NCBI GenBank assembly: GCA_937949745.1
Contig: CALECM010000079.1
Span: 1 to 5,094, forward strand
DNA: 5,094 nucleotides
From: an uncultured Bacteroidales bacterium
Lineage (GTDB): Bacteria; Bacteroidota; Bacteroidia; Bacteroidales; WCHB1-69
Direction of reading: 5' to 3'
Positions 1 through 5,094 of the stretch are shown here, piece after piece. Both the position numbers and the translations under genes were made by a program. The notes beneath the pieces were generated by a model, which did not search any database, was not told the origin of the DNA, and saw nothing but the letters and a program-made list of their open reading frames with translations. Numbering within the stretch: position 1 is the stretch's first letter; each line of letters opens with the position of its first letter.

Positions 1-28
1 CCCTTTCCCTTGAAAGGGGTGTTTTTTT
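1..28 (+). terminator. Intrinsic terminator of an upstream gene outside the window
   Basis: A perfect 7-bp stem, CCCTTTC (1-7) with GAAAGGG (12-18), closes a 4-base CCTT loop. After a GTG spacer it is followed by seven T (22-28). The T run lies on the right, so it would end rightward transcription from a gene left of the window. The stem starts at the first base and may continue leftward, since G19-T20 could pair with unseen bases. No coding sequence for that gene is visible here. Confidence 0.6.
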
Positions 29-50
29 ATAAAATGTCCCCTATTTTATT

Positions 51-58
51 TATTTTTG
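51..58 (+). promoter_or_regulatory. Probable Bacteroidota -7 promoter element for the glycosyltransferase gene
   Basis: TATTTTTG matches the Bacteroidota -7 consensus TAnnTTTG. It lies just after the upstream terminator and 48 bases before the ATG at 107, which would leave a leader of about 40 nt. No clear TTTG-type -33 element is present at the usual distance upstream, and the surroundings are very T-rich, so a chance match is possible. Confidence 0.45.
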
Positions 59-106
59 CATACTTTAATCTTGAAGATATTAAGTTTATATCCTTAGTCT
101 TACTTT

Positions 107-1390
107 ATGAGGAAACCGAATACCAGGCTTAAAAAGAATATTACATATCCGGCGAAAACCCTCCTCGCCTTCCTGCCTTTCCTGATCCTGTTGATCTCTA
201 TCATACCGCATACCGGCCATGCTTACGACACTTCCTGCTGGATTAAATGGGCCGTTAACATCCGGGAAAATGGTTTTTCCCGAACCTATCAGTCCGGTGC
301 AAATTATTTATTTGTGTACCAGTACATTTTACTCATATTCGTAAAAATTCAGGGAACCGTTGAGAACATTGTCGCCCATATCCACCAACTGAAAATCTTT
401 ACACTGCTTTTTGAACTGGGAACCACTTTAGTTTTATTTAAGATACTAAATCATTATTGGAAAGACACTTCTAAGGCAATACAATATTCCCTATATTATT
501 TCCTTAACATAGCCGTATTATATAATTCCCTGATATGGGGACAAATGGATGGAATCATGACTTTTTTCGTCTTTTCATCCTTATATTTCGCTTACCGGAA
601 AAAAGTCTTTTACGCCCTGGTCTTATTTTTCCTGGCTATCAATACCAAATTTCAATCTATTGTATTTTTACCGTTAGTACTCCTCTTACTGTTGCCAGCA
701 ATTAGGGAAAAAGGGTTTCTCAAAAAAACTGCTGTATCCCTGGTTACCATTATATTGATCACTGTTCTGGCTTATGCTCCGTTTATTCTGGTGGGTGATC
801 TGCCTTTAATGTGGAAAAATACTTTCGGTTCCACGATCGGGCATTCTCCTTTCGCTTCCGCCAATGCTTATAACATCTGGTATCTGCTCTTAAACCAGGA
901 TCCCTACACGGTTTCCGATTCTACTCTTTTTGGCGGACTGACATACCGGATGTGGGGCATTTTACTTTTCGCCTTTTTCTCAGTTTTCGCTTTGTATCAT
1001 TTCATTAAGCCCTCCATTGAAATATTATTCCGTAAAAAATCCGCAGATTTCCCATTAAATAAAGTCATCATTTCGTGTGCACTTGTCCCGTTGCTCTTTT
1101 TCTTTTTCAACACGGAAATGCATGACCGCTTTACCCATCCGGTCCTGATATTCCTTGCATTATATGCTTTTCTTTATAAACGTCCTCTACCCTATCTGAC
1201 CGTCTCTTTGGCTTACCTGCTTAATTTGGATGCTGTTTTCAAATTCTTCCAAACCGGCTTATATGATACTTTTATCTATGCTCCCGGATTCATCTCATGC
1301 CTCTATATTCTTTCCATGTTGCTACTTTTCACCGATCTGTATGATTTTCGGATTAAATCCCGGAAATCAGCCGTTAAAGTTTCTTCGTGA
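107..1390 (+). CDS. Polytopic GT-C-fold glycosyltransferase, probably polyprenyl-phosphate-sugar dependent
   Basis: This 427-residue integral membrane protein has a short basic N-terminus and roughly ten hydrophobic segments, the first at about residues 17-34. Its motif layout matches GT-C glycosyltransferases (GT87/PIG-M/ALG6-8-like). Asp41, in the first extracytoplasmic loop (AYDTSCWIKWA), sits where the catalytic acid usually lies. It is followed by WGQMDG at 144-149, a TKFQS segment near 180-184 before a hydrophobic helix, NAYNIW at 253-258 and EMHDRF at 337-342, which resembles the HERY-type motif of the superfamily. Such enzymes use a lipid-linked sugar and act on the periplasmic side of the inner membrane. 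Sugar and acceptor cannot be read from the sequence. The gene appears monocistronic, with its own promoter motif and a terminator 50 bp after the stop. The AlgI-like gene downstream suggests a role in envelope or exported glycan synthesis, but that is inference. Its start has no Shine-Dalgarno, as is normal in this phylum. Confidence 0.8.
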   Translation: MRKPNTRLKKNITYPAKTLLAFLPFLILLISIIPHTGHAYDTSCWIKWAVNIRENGFSRTYQSGANYLFVYQYILLIFVKIQGTVENIVAHIHQLKIFTLLFELGTTLVLFKILNHYWKDTSKAIQYSLYYFLNIAVLYNSLIWGQMDGIMTFFVFSSLYFAYRKKVFYALVLFFLAINTKFQSIVFLPLVLLLLLPAIREKGFLKKTAVSLVTIILITVLAYAPFILVGDLPLMWKNTFGSTIGHSPFASANAYNIWYLLLNQDPYTVSDSTLFGGLTYRMWGILLFAFFSVFALYHFIKPSIEILFRKKSADFPLNKVIISCALVPLLFFFFNTEMHDRFTHPVLIFLALYAFLYKRPLPYLTVSLAYLLNLDAVFKFFQTGLYDTFIYAPGFISCLYILSMLLLFTDLYDFRIKSRKSAVKVSS

Positions 1391-1439
1391 AGAATGGCAG
1401 GATTTCCAATCATTTTTACATACGATAAATTACGATTTT

Positions 1440-1462
1440 CCCATTCTTAATGGGCTTTTTTT
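1440..1462 (+). terminator. Intrinsic terminator after the glycosyltransferase gene
   Basis: A perfect 6-bp stem, CCCATT (1440-1445) with AATGGG (1449-1454), has a 3-base CTT loop and is followed by C and seven T (1456-1462). It lies 50 bases after the glycosyltransferase stop codon and points rightward. It separates that gene from the AlgI-like operon. Confidence 0.75.
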
Positions 1463-1463
1463 C

Positions 1464-1471
1464 TATCTTTG
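1464..1471 (+). promoter_or_regulatory. Bacteroidota -7 promoter element for the O-acetylation operon
   Basis: TATCTTTG is an exact match to the Bacteroidota -7 consensus TAnnTTTG and is followed by C, a common context. It starts one base after the terminator T run. The AlgI-like ATG is 80 bases downstream, giving a predicted leader of about 75 nt. A good -33 TTTG is not visible. The -33 position would fall inside the terminator hairpin, so terminator and promoter share DNA. Confidence 0.6.
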
Positions 1472-1551
1472 CCCTCGGTTTTTTGAGAAAAATTTCCTCC
1501 GGAATCAAGTTTTTGAATAACAGTTATGTCATAATGTGCTAATTATAACCG

Positions 1552-2976
1552 ATGGTTTTCAGTAGTATCGTATTTCTCTTATTCTTTTTCCCTCTGTTTC
1601 TGCTTACTTATTATCTGGTAGGAAAAAAATACAAGAACCTGGTCATCCTGCTTTTCAGTATCTTCTTTTACAGTTGGGGAGCTCCTTTGTTTATTTTTGT
1701 AATTCTGGGATCTACGTTTTTGGATTTCCATATGGTCAAGTGGATGTCGGAAAGTAAAAGTATAAAACGCAAAAGGATATTACTGGCGATATCCGTAAGC
1801 ATTAACCTTGGACTTTTGTTTTACTTTAAATATTCCAACTTCTTTATTGAGAATATTAATGAGGTACTTTCCCTTTTCACGGATAAAGAAATCCACTGGA
1901 CCAAACTCGCTTTGCCTATCGGCATCTCATTCTATACTTTCGAAACGATCACTTATGTCGTGGATGTATACCGGGGTGCCCATAAAAGACTGGAGAAATT
2001 CTGGGACTATCAGTTGTATATCATTTTCTTTCCCAAATTGATTGCAGGTCCTATCGTCCGTTATTACGACCTGGCCGACCAGATCACAGACCGTTCCCAT
2101 AATGATACGATCGATAACCGGCTGACAGGATTTTACAGGTTCATCATCGGCCTGGCGAAAAAAGTATTAATCGCCAATCATATGGGATTGCAGGCTGATA
2201 CCATTTTCGCGATGAATTACGGTGAGTTGGGTACCGGTACGGCCTGGATCGGTATATTGGCCTATACTTTTCAAATTTATTTTGATTTCGCCGGATATTC
2301 GGACATGGCCATTGGGATTGCCAAAATGGTAGGATTTAAATTTCCGGAGAATTTTGATAATCCGTATGTATCACAAAGCATTACGGAGTTTTGGCGTCGT
2401 TGGCATATTTCACTGGGAAACTGGATGAGGAATTATCTTTATATCCCTTTGGGCGGCAACCGGGTCGACACGAAACGGAGGCTCTATTTTAATCTCTGGT
2501 TCGTATTCCTGGTTTCGGGATTCTGGCATGGCGCCTCCTGGAGTTTTATTTTCTGGGGCGCATATCACGGACTTTTTCTTGTCCTGGAAAGGGGATTTTT
2601 GCTTAAGTTTTATGAAAAGATCGGTAAATTACCCCGTACGTTGATCACTTTCCTGATCGTGATGGTGGGCTGGGTATTCTTCAGGGTTGAAAAGATTGCC
2701 GACGCCTTCCATTATCTTAAGCGTATGTTTATATTTGATTTCCATAATTCCGTCCCTGTGGATCCGGAATTTATCACGTTCCTGGTAATAGCCGTTTTTT
2801 TCGCATTCTTTACCTATTTTTCAATCGGCAGGAAGATACAGGACAAACTTTATTTCGGTAATTATCCCGTGCGGAAACATATTGCGGTAGCTGCTGTTTC
2901 GGTTTTATTACTGGTATTATGCATTAGCTCGATCACGGCTTCAGGGTTTAATCCTTTTATCTATTTTAGATTTTAA
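1552..2976 (+). CDS. AlgI-like MBOAT family membrane O-acyltransferase
   Basis: At 474 residues this is the usual length for AlgI/DltB/PatA-type MBOAT proteins, which pass an acyl group, normally acetyl, from a cytoplasmic donor across the inner membrane to a periplasmic partner. The N-terminus (MVFSSIVFLLFFFP) is typical of AlgI. Other family landmarks are LPIGISFYTFETI at 121-133, FFPKLIAGPIVR at 159-170, QIYFDFAGYSDMAIG at 241-255, EFWRRWHISLGNWM at 279-292 and SGFWHGASW at 322-330. His326 in SGFWHG is the expected catalytic histidine; His285 and His339 are other conserved positions. The C-terminal NPFIYFRF ending is also typical, so the protein looks full length. The stop is two bases from the next start, implying translational coupling with the AlgX/AlgJ-like partner. 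No alginate synthesis genes are visible, so the glycan acylated is unknown; exopolysaccharide, O-antigen or peptidoglycan are all possible. Confidence 0.93.
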   Translation: MVFSSIVFLLFFFPLFLLTYYLVGKKYKNLVILLFSIFFYSWGAPLFIFVILGSTFLDFHMVKWMSESKSIKRKRILLAISVSINLGLLFYFKYSNFFIENINEVLSLFTDKEIHWTKLALPIGISFYTFETITYVVDVYRGAHKRLEKFWDYQLYIIFFPKLIAGPIVRYYDLADQITDRSHNDTIDNRLTGFYRFIIGLAKKVLIANHMGLQADTIFAMNYGELGTGTAWIGILAYTFQIYFDFAGYSDMAIGIAKMVGFKFPENFDNPYVSQSITEFWRRWHISLGNWMRNYLYIPLGGNRVDTKRRLYFNLWFVFLVSGFWHGASWSFIFWGAYHGLFLVLERGFLLKFYEKIGKLPRTLITFLIVMVGWVFFRVEKIADAFHYLKRMFIFDFHNSVPVDPEFITFLVIAVFFAFFTYFSIGRKIQDKLYFGNYPVRKHIAVAAVSVLLLVLCISSITASGFNPFIYFRF

Positions 2977-2978
2977 CC

Positions 2979-4103
2979 ATGAAAAAAAGATATTTCAACA
3001 AAAGGAAAATTCTATTCGGCATTCTTATGTTGCTGTTATTTATACCGTTAGTGCAATATGCATTTCCTGTATTCCGTGTTAAACCATTAAATGGCTGGAT
3101 GCTCAGGACCGAAAAACAAGATTTTACGTTGCGTGGATGGTTTACAGGAGAATACCAGCAAAATGAGGAAAAATACCTGAACGAGAATTTCGGCTTCCGT
3201 AATTTTTTCGTGAGACTTAATAATCAGCTGGCATATAGTTTTTTCGGCAAATTCAACGCGGTGGGCGTTATTAAAGGAAAAGAAAATTACCTGTACGAAG
3301 ATGCTTATATCAATGCTTATTATGGAACTGATTTTATCGGATCCGACAGTATAAGAGGTTATTTTGACCGGTTTAAATTCATTCAGGATACCCTGGAGAA
3401 ATTAGATAAAACCTTTATGCTGGTATATACTCCGGGCAAAGGATATTTCTATCCGGAATATATTCCGGATGAATACCACCGGGAAAGGAGTGTCACGAAT
3501 TATGATGTTTTCGTTTCTTTGGCGAAAGAATACGGAATCAAAAATATTGACTTCCATCAATACTTAAGGGATCAGAAAAATATTTCAGCGTATTCGCTTT
3601 TCCCGCAATATGGTATCCACTGGAGCAGATATGCCATATGCCTCGCTTTAGATTCCATGATCCGGAACATTGAACAGATCAGGAATATCGACATGCCTGA
3701 TATATACTGGAACGAGGTGAAACTTGCGCAGCCCAAAGACGGGGATTATGATATAGGCAATGCTTTCAACCTTTTGTTCAACCTCAAAAGTTTCGGGATG
3801 GGATATCCTCAATACCATTTTGAAAATGAAGAAGGAAAAGACAAACCTTCGTTATTGGTAGTGGCCGACAGTTTTTTCTGGGGAATTTATCACCTCGGTT
3901 TAACATCGTCTTTTTCGAGGGTCGATTTTTGGTATTATAACAAACAGGCTTATCCGGATGATGTGGAAGTTGCCGGACTGAACCTGCGAAAAGAAATCGA
4001 GGACCATGATGTGATCATGATCCTCGGGACTGATATTTCCATGCGTGATTTCGGATGGGGCTTCGGAAAAAATGTCTCCGAGCTGTTCCGTGGCAAAAAT
4101 TAA
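2979..4103 (+). CDS. AlgX/AlgJ-like SGNH-type O-acetyltransferase partner protein, membrane anchored
   Basis: This 374-residue protein starts with a basic MKKRYFNKRK and one hydrophobic segment (about 11-30) with no obvious cleavage site, so it is probably anchored in the inner membrane facing the periplasm. Residues 65-110 carry the AlgX/DHHW family opening: NENFGFRNFFVRLNN, then VIKGKENYLYED. The active-site region shows GIHWS at 212-216, with His214 as catalytic candidate, and VVADSFF at 294-300, with Ser298 as nucleophile. The 84-residue His-to-Ser spacing is close to that of Pseudomonas AlgX and AlgJ, with His before Ser as in that family. The Asp usually two residues before the His (DxHW) is Gly212 here. 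The expected job is to take acetyl from the upstream MBOAT and put it on a glycan. The two-base gap to that gene supports a joint complex. The stop overlaps the stop of the opposite-strand LRR gene. Family assignment is firm; catalytic competence is inferred. Confidence 0.85.
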   Translation: MKKRYFNKRKILFGILMLLLFIPLVQYAFPVFRVKPLNGWMLRTEKQDFTLRGWFTGEYQQNEEKYLNENFGFRNFFVRLNNQLAYSFFGKFNAVGVIKGKENYLYEDAYINAYYGTDFIGSDSIRGYFDRFKFIQDTLEKLDKTFMLVYTPGKGYFYPEYIPDEYHRERSVTNYDVFVSLAKEYGIKNIDFHQYLRDQKNISAYSLFPQYGIHWSRYAICLALDSMIRNIEQIRNIDMPDIYWNEVKLAQPKDGDYDIGNAFNLLFNLKSFGMGYPQYHFENEEGKDKPSLLVVADSFFWGIYHLGLTSSFSRVDFWYYNKQAYPDDVEVAGLNLRKEIEDHDVIMILGTDISMRDFGWGFGKNVSELFRGKN

Positions 4104-4873
4104 TTGGCCTGCATTACTTTCAGAGAAGGCAATGCAATCACGGATCCCGGAAGTATGGTTGATTTGTCTACATAAATATGCCTTAAATAACGACAATTAA
4201 CGATGGATTCGGGAACAACAAGCATAACTCCCGCCCTTACCAGGTGCAACTCATTCAGCGCGATAAGGTTCCCTATCGTTGACGGTAACTCCGTAAGGTT
4301 ATTACGATCCAGTGAGAGATTCTCTAATTTAGTCAATTTCCCGATCTCGTCGGGAAGAGACGTCAGGGAGTTGCCATCAAGATCAAGAATTTCCAAATTG
4401 GTAAGATTTCCGATTTCAGCGGGTAGTGTTTTAAGCTGGTTATTCTCCAGATATAGATACTGTAGCGATTTCAAGTTTCCTATTTCCTTCGGTAACGAGG
4501 TTATTTTATTATTTTGAAGGGATAATTTCTTCAAATTGGGAAGATTTCCGATAGAAGCCGGGATAGTAGTGATATTATTATTACTGATAATAATGGTTTC
4601 AAGACTCGTCAGTTGCCCGATCTCTTCCGGTATATAATCAATATTATTTCCAAATAAATATAAAGTTTTAAGATTGGTGAATTCGTTCATTCTTTGCAGA
4701 AGGTCATCGCCCACTTCATAGTTGATCAACTTTAATGTAGACGCTTTTGCAGGAGCCTCCATCGCAGATTTGAGCCTGCCGGAAGCGCAGCCTGCACTGG
4801 AAACCGCGGTTATAATTCCTGCAACCATGATCGCAGTATATCTGCCAAGTAAATGTAATGGGTATTTTTTCAT
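4100..4873 (-). CDS. Leucine-rich-repeat lipoprotein
   Basis: This 257-residue protein has a basic n-region (MKKYPLHLLGR), a hydrophobic core (about 13-25) and SSAGC with Cys29 as the probable lipidated residue. Ser at -3 is a relaxed lipobox, tolerated in Bacteroidota. The residues after Cys (ASGRLK) are not acidic, so the usual acidic surface-export signal is missing and a periplasm-facing location is more likely. From residue 68 there are six uniform 23-residue repeats of the form LxxLxLxxNxLxxLPxxIGNLxx, then degenerate units from 206, 230 and 251 that probably cap the solenoid. Residues about 30-67 look like an N-terminal cap. LRR solenoids bind proteins or other ligands; no enzymatic domain is present and the partner is unknown. 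No promoter motif is seen in the 56 bp upstream, so it is probably cotranscribed with the outer-membrane protein gene before it. An AT-rich stretch, not a Shine-Dalgarno, precedes the ATG. Confidence 0.85.
   Translation of the reverse strand: MKKYPLHLLGRYTAIMVAGIITAVSSAGCASGRLKSAMEAPAKASTLKLINYEVGDDLLQRMNEFTNLKTLYLFGNNIDYIPEEIGQLTSLETIIISNNNITTIPASIGNLPNLKKLSLQNNKITSLPKEIGNLKSLQYLYLENNQLKTLPAEIGNLTNLEILDLDGNSLTSLPDEIGKLTKLENLSLDRNNLTELPSTIGNLIALNELHLVRAGVMLVVPESIVNCRYLRHIYVDKSTILPGSVIALPSLKVMQAN
4110..4136 (+). other. Hairpin just after the AlgX-like stop codon
   Basis: TGCATT (4110-4115) pairs with AATGCA (4131-4136). After an A/C mismatch, CTTTC (4117-4121) pairs with GAAGG (4125-4129) across an AGA loop. 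One inner pair is U-G in the rightward transcript, whereas the leftward transcript would have an A-C mismatch there, so the fold favours plus-strand RNA. It begins 7 bases after the AlgX-like stop and lies inside the 3' end of the opposing LRR gene. No T run follows, so it is not a standard intrinsic terminator. It may mark or protect the operon mRNA 3' end, or be chance. Confidence 0.3.
4259..4672 (-). repeat. Six tandem 69-bp units coding the regular LRR repeats
   Basis: The six 23-codon units, residues 68-205 of the LRR lipoprotein, are all exactly the same length. They start at L68, L91, L114, L137, L160 and L183. Protein wording is highly regular (LP at the turn, IGNL or IGQL/IGKL near the end), but the DNA units differ at many silent and variable positions. 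This suggests an old, selected repeat array, not a recent slippage expansion. Confidence 0.85.
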
Positions 4874-4929
4874 TTTTTTATATTTTAAGGATTACATATC
4901 GGAAATTGTTTTAATAATATTTCAGTTAA

Positions 4930-5094
4930 TTAAAAAGCCCACCCTAAACGTATGAGGGAAACCGGAGCAAAACCGAAGCGGGTAGCTATATTTTTATTCT
5001 CGTGATGCGTAATGTTTGTATTGTTGCCTTGTTTTACCGTAGTTTGAGCTTTCAGCGAGGATGCCATAGAAAAACCCAATCCGAATTCGGCTCC
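4930..5094 (-). CDS. C-terminal end of a probable outer-membrane beta-barrel protein (partial)
   Basis: An open frame enters from the right edge on the minus strand and gives 54 residues before a TAA at 4930-4932. The visible end alternates polar and hydrophobic residues in short glycine- and aromatic-rich stretches (EFGLGFSMASSLKAQ, then ATRFGFAPVSL and IRLGWAF), separated by a polar Asn/His-rich loop (KQGNNTNITHHENKN). Ending on a terminal Phe within an amphipathic strand is the classic signal for BAM-assembled outer-membrane barrels. The start and most of the gene lie outside the window, so the family cannot be named. It sits 56 bp upstream of the LRR lipoprotein in the same direction, which suggests an operon and perhaps a functional partnership at the outer membrane. 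Confidence 0.6.
   Translation of the reverse strand, partial: GAEFGLGFSMASSLKAQTTVKQGNNTNITHHENKNIATRFGFAPVSLIRLGWAF

Noticed and set aside
1230..1520. 96-codon plus-strand frame overlapping the end of the glycosyltransferase gene
   Set aside because: It lies mostly in a shifted frame of a well-supported gene and then runs through the terminator and promoter. The protein has no recognisable pattern.
1808..2041. 77-codon plus-strand frame inside the AlgI-like gene
   Set aside because: It is fully contained in a shifted frame of a conserved MBOAT gene and shows no family features.
3900..4196. 98-codon minus-strand frame spanning the convergent gene ends
   Set aside because: It is antisense to the AlgX-like gene and in another frame of the LRR gene. 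Both of those have strong family motifs, so this is a shadow.
4203..4517. 104-codon plus-strand frame with repeated sequence, resembling a repeat protein
   Set aside because: Its periodicity is the mirror of the 69-bp LRR units on the opposite strand, so it is not an independent gene.
4259..4672. Regularly spaced similar segments that could suggest a CRISPR-like or minisatellite array
   Set aside because: The units are contiguous 23-codon LRR repeats in frame, with no identical repeats separated by unique spacers.
4722..4955. 77-codon plus-strand frame
   Set aside because: It is antisense to the signal peptide region of the LRR lipoprotein and to the intergenic gap, with no supporting motif or start context.
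5081..5090. Perfect 10-bp palindrome CCGAATTCGG
   Set aside because: It is short, lies inside coding sequence and has no companion site, so it is best explained by chance.

Overview
The window looks like a chromosomal fragment from a member of the Bacteroidota, probably Bacteroidales. The evidence is moderate to low GC, start codons without Shine-Dalgarno sequences, two copies of the Bacteroidota -7 promoter motif TAnnTTTG in the right places, and protein types and wording common in that phylum. The genus cannot be named from the sequence alone.

Layout, left to right. Bases 1-28 hold an intrinsic terminator for an unseen gene to the left. A probable promoter at 51-58 precedes a polytopic GT-C-type glycosyltransferase (107-1390, +). 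The gap at 1391-1551 holds a strong intrinsic terminator (1440-1462) followed one base later by a TATCTTTG promoter element (1464-1471). This promoter is predicted to drive a tightly coupled pair: an AlgI-like MBOAT O-acyltransferase (1552-2976, +) and an AlgX/AlgJ-like SGNH-type protein (2979-4103, +), separated by two bases. The pair is the minimal two-component form of the extracytoplasmic glycan O-acetylation machinery: the MBOAT carries an acetyl group across the inner membrane and the membrane-anchored SGNH partner is expected to place it on a glycan.

The right third is on the minus strand and converges on the pair. It holds a leucine-rich-repeat lipoprotein (4100-4873, -), whose stop codon overlaps the AlgX-like stop inside a TTAA, and upstream of it the last 54 codons of a probable outer-membrane beta-barrel protein (4930-5094, -, cut by the window edge). 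These two are 56 bp apart with no promoter motif visible between them, so they are probably cotranscribed.

Taken together, the window is cell-envelope biology: one enzyme likely to add a sugar from a polyprenyl-linked donor, one O-acetylation pair, and an envelope LRR lipoprotein beside an outer-membrane protein. The first three genes may act on the same surface glycan, but the terminator and promoter between them mean this is inferred from proximity only. I found no mobile element, CRISPR array, tRNA, rRNA or clear undescribed system. The most notable points are the absent canonical Asp in the AlgX-like active-site motif and the compact convergent gene end with a strand-asymmetric hairpin.
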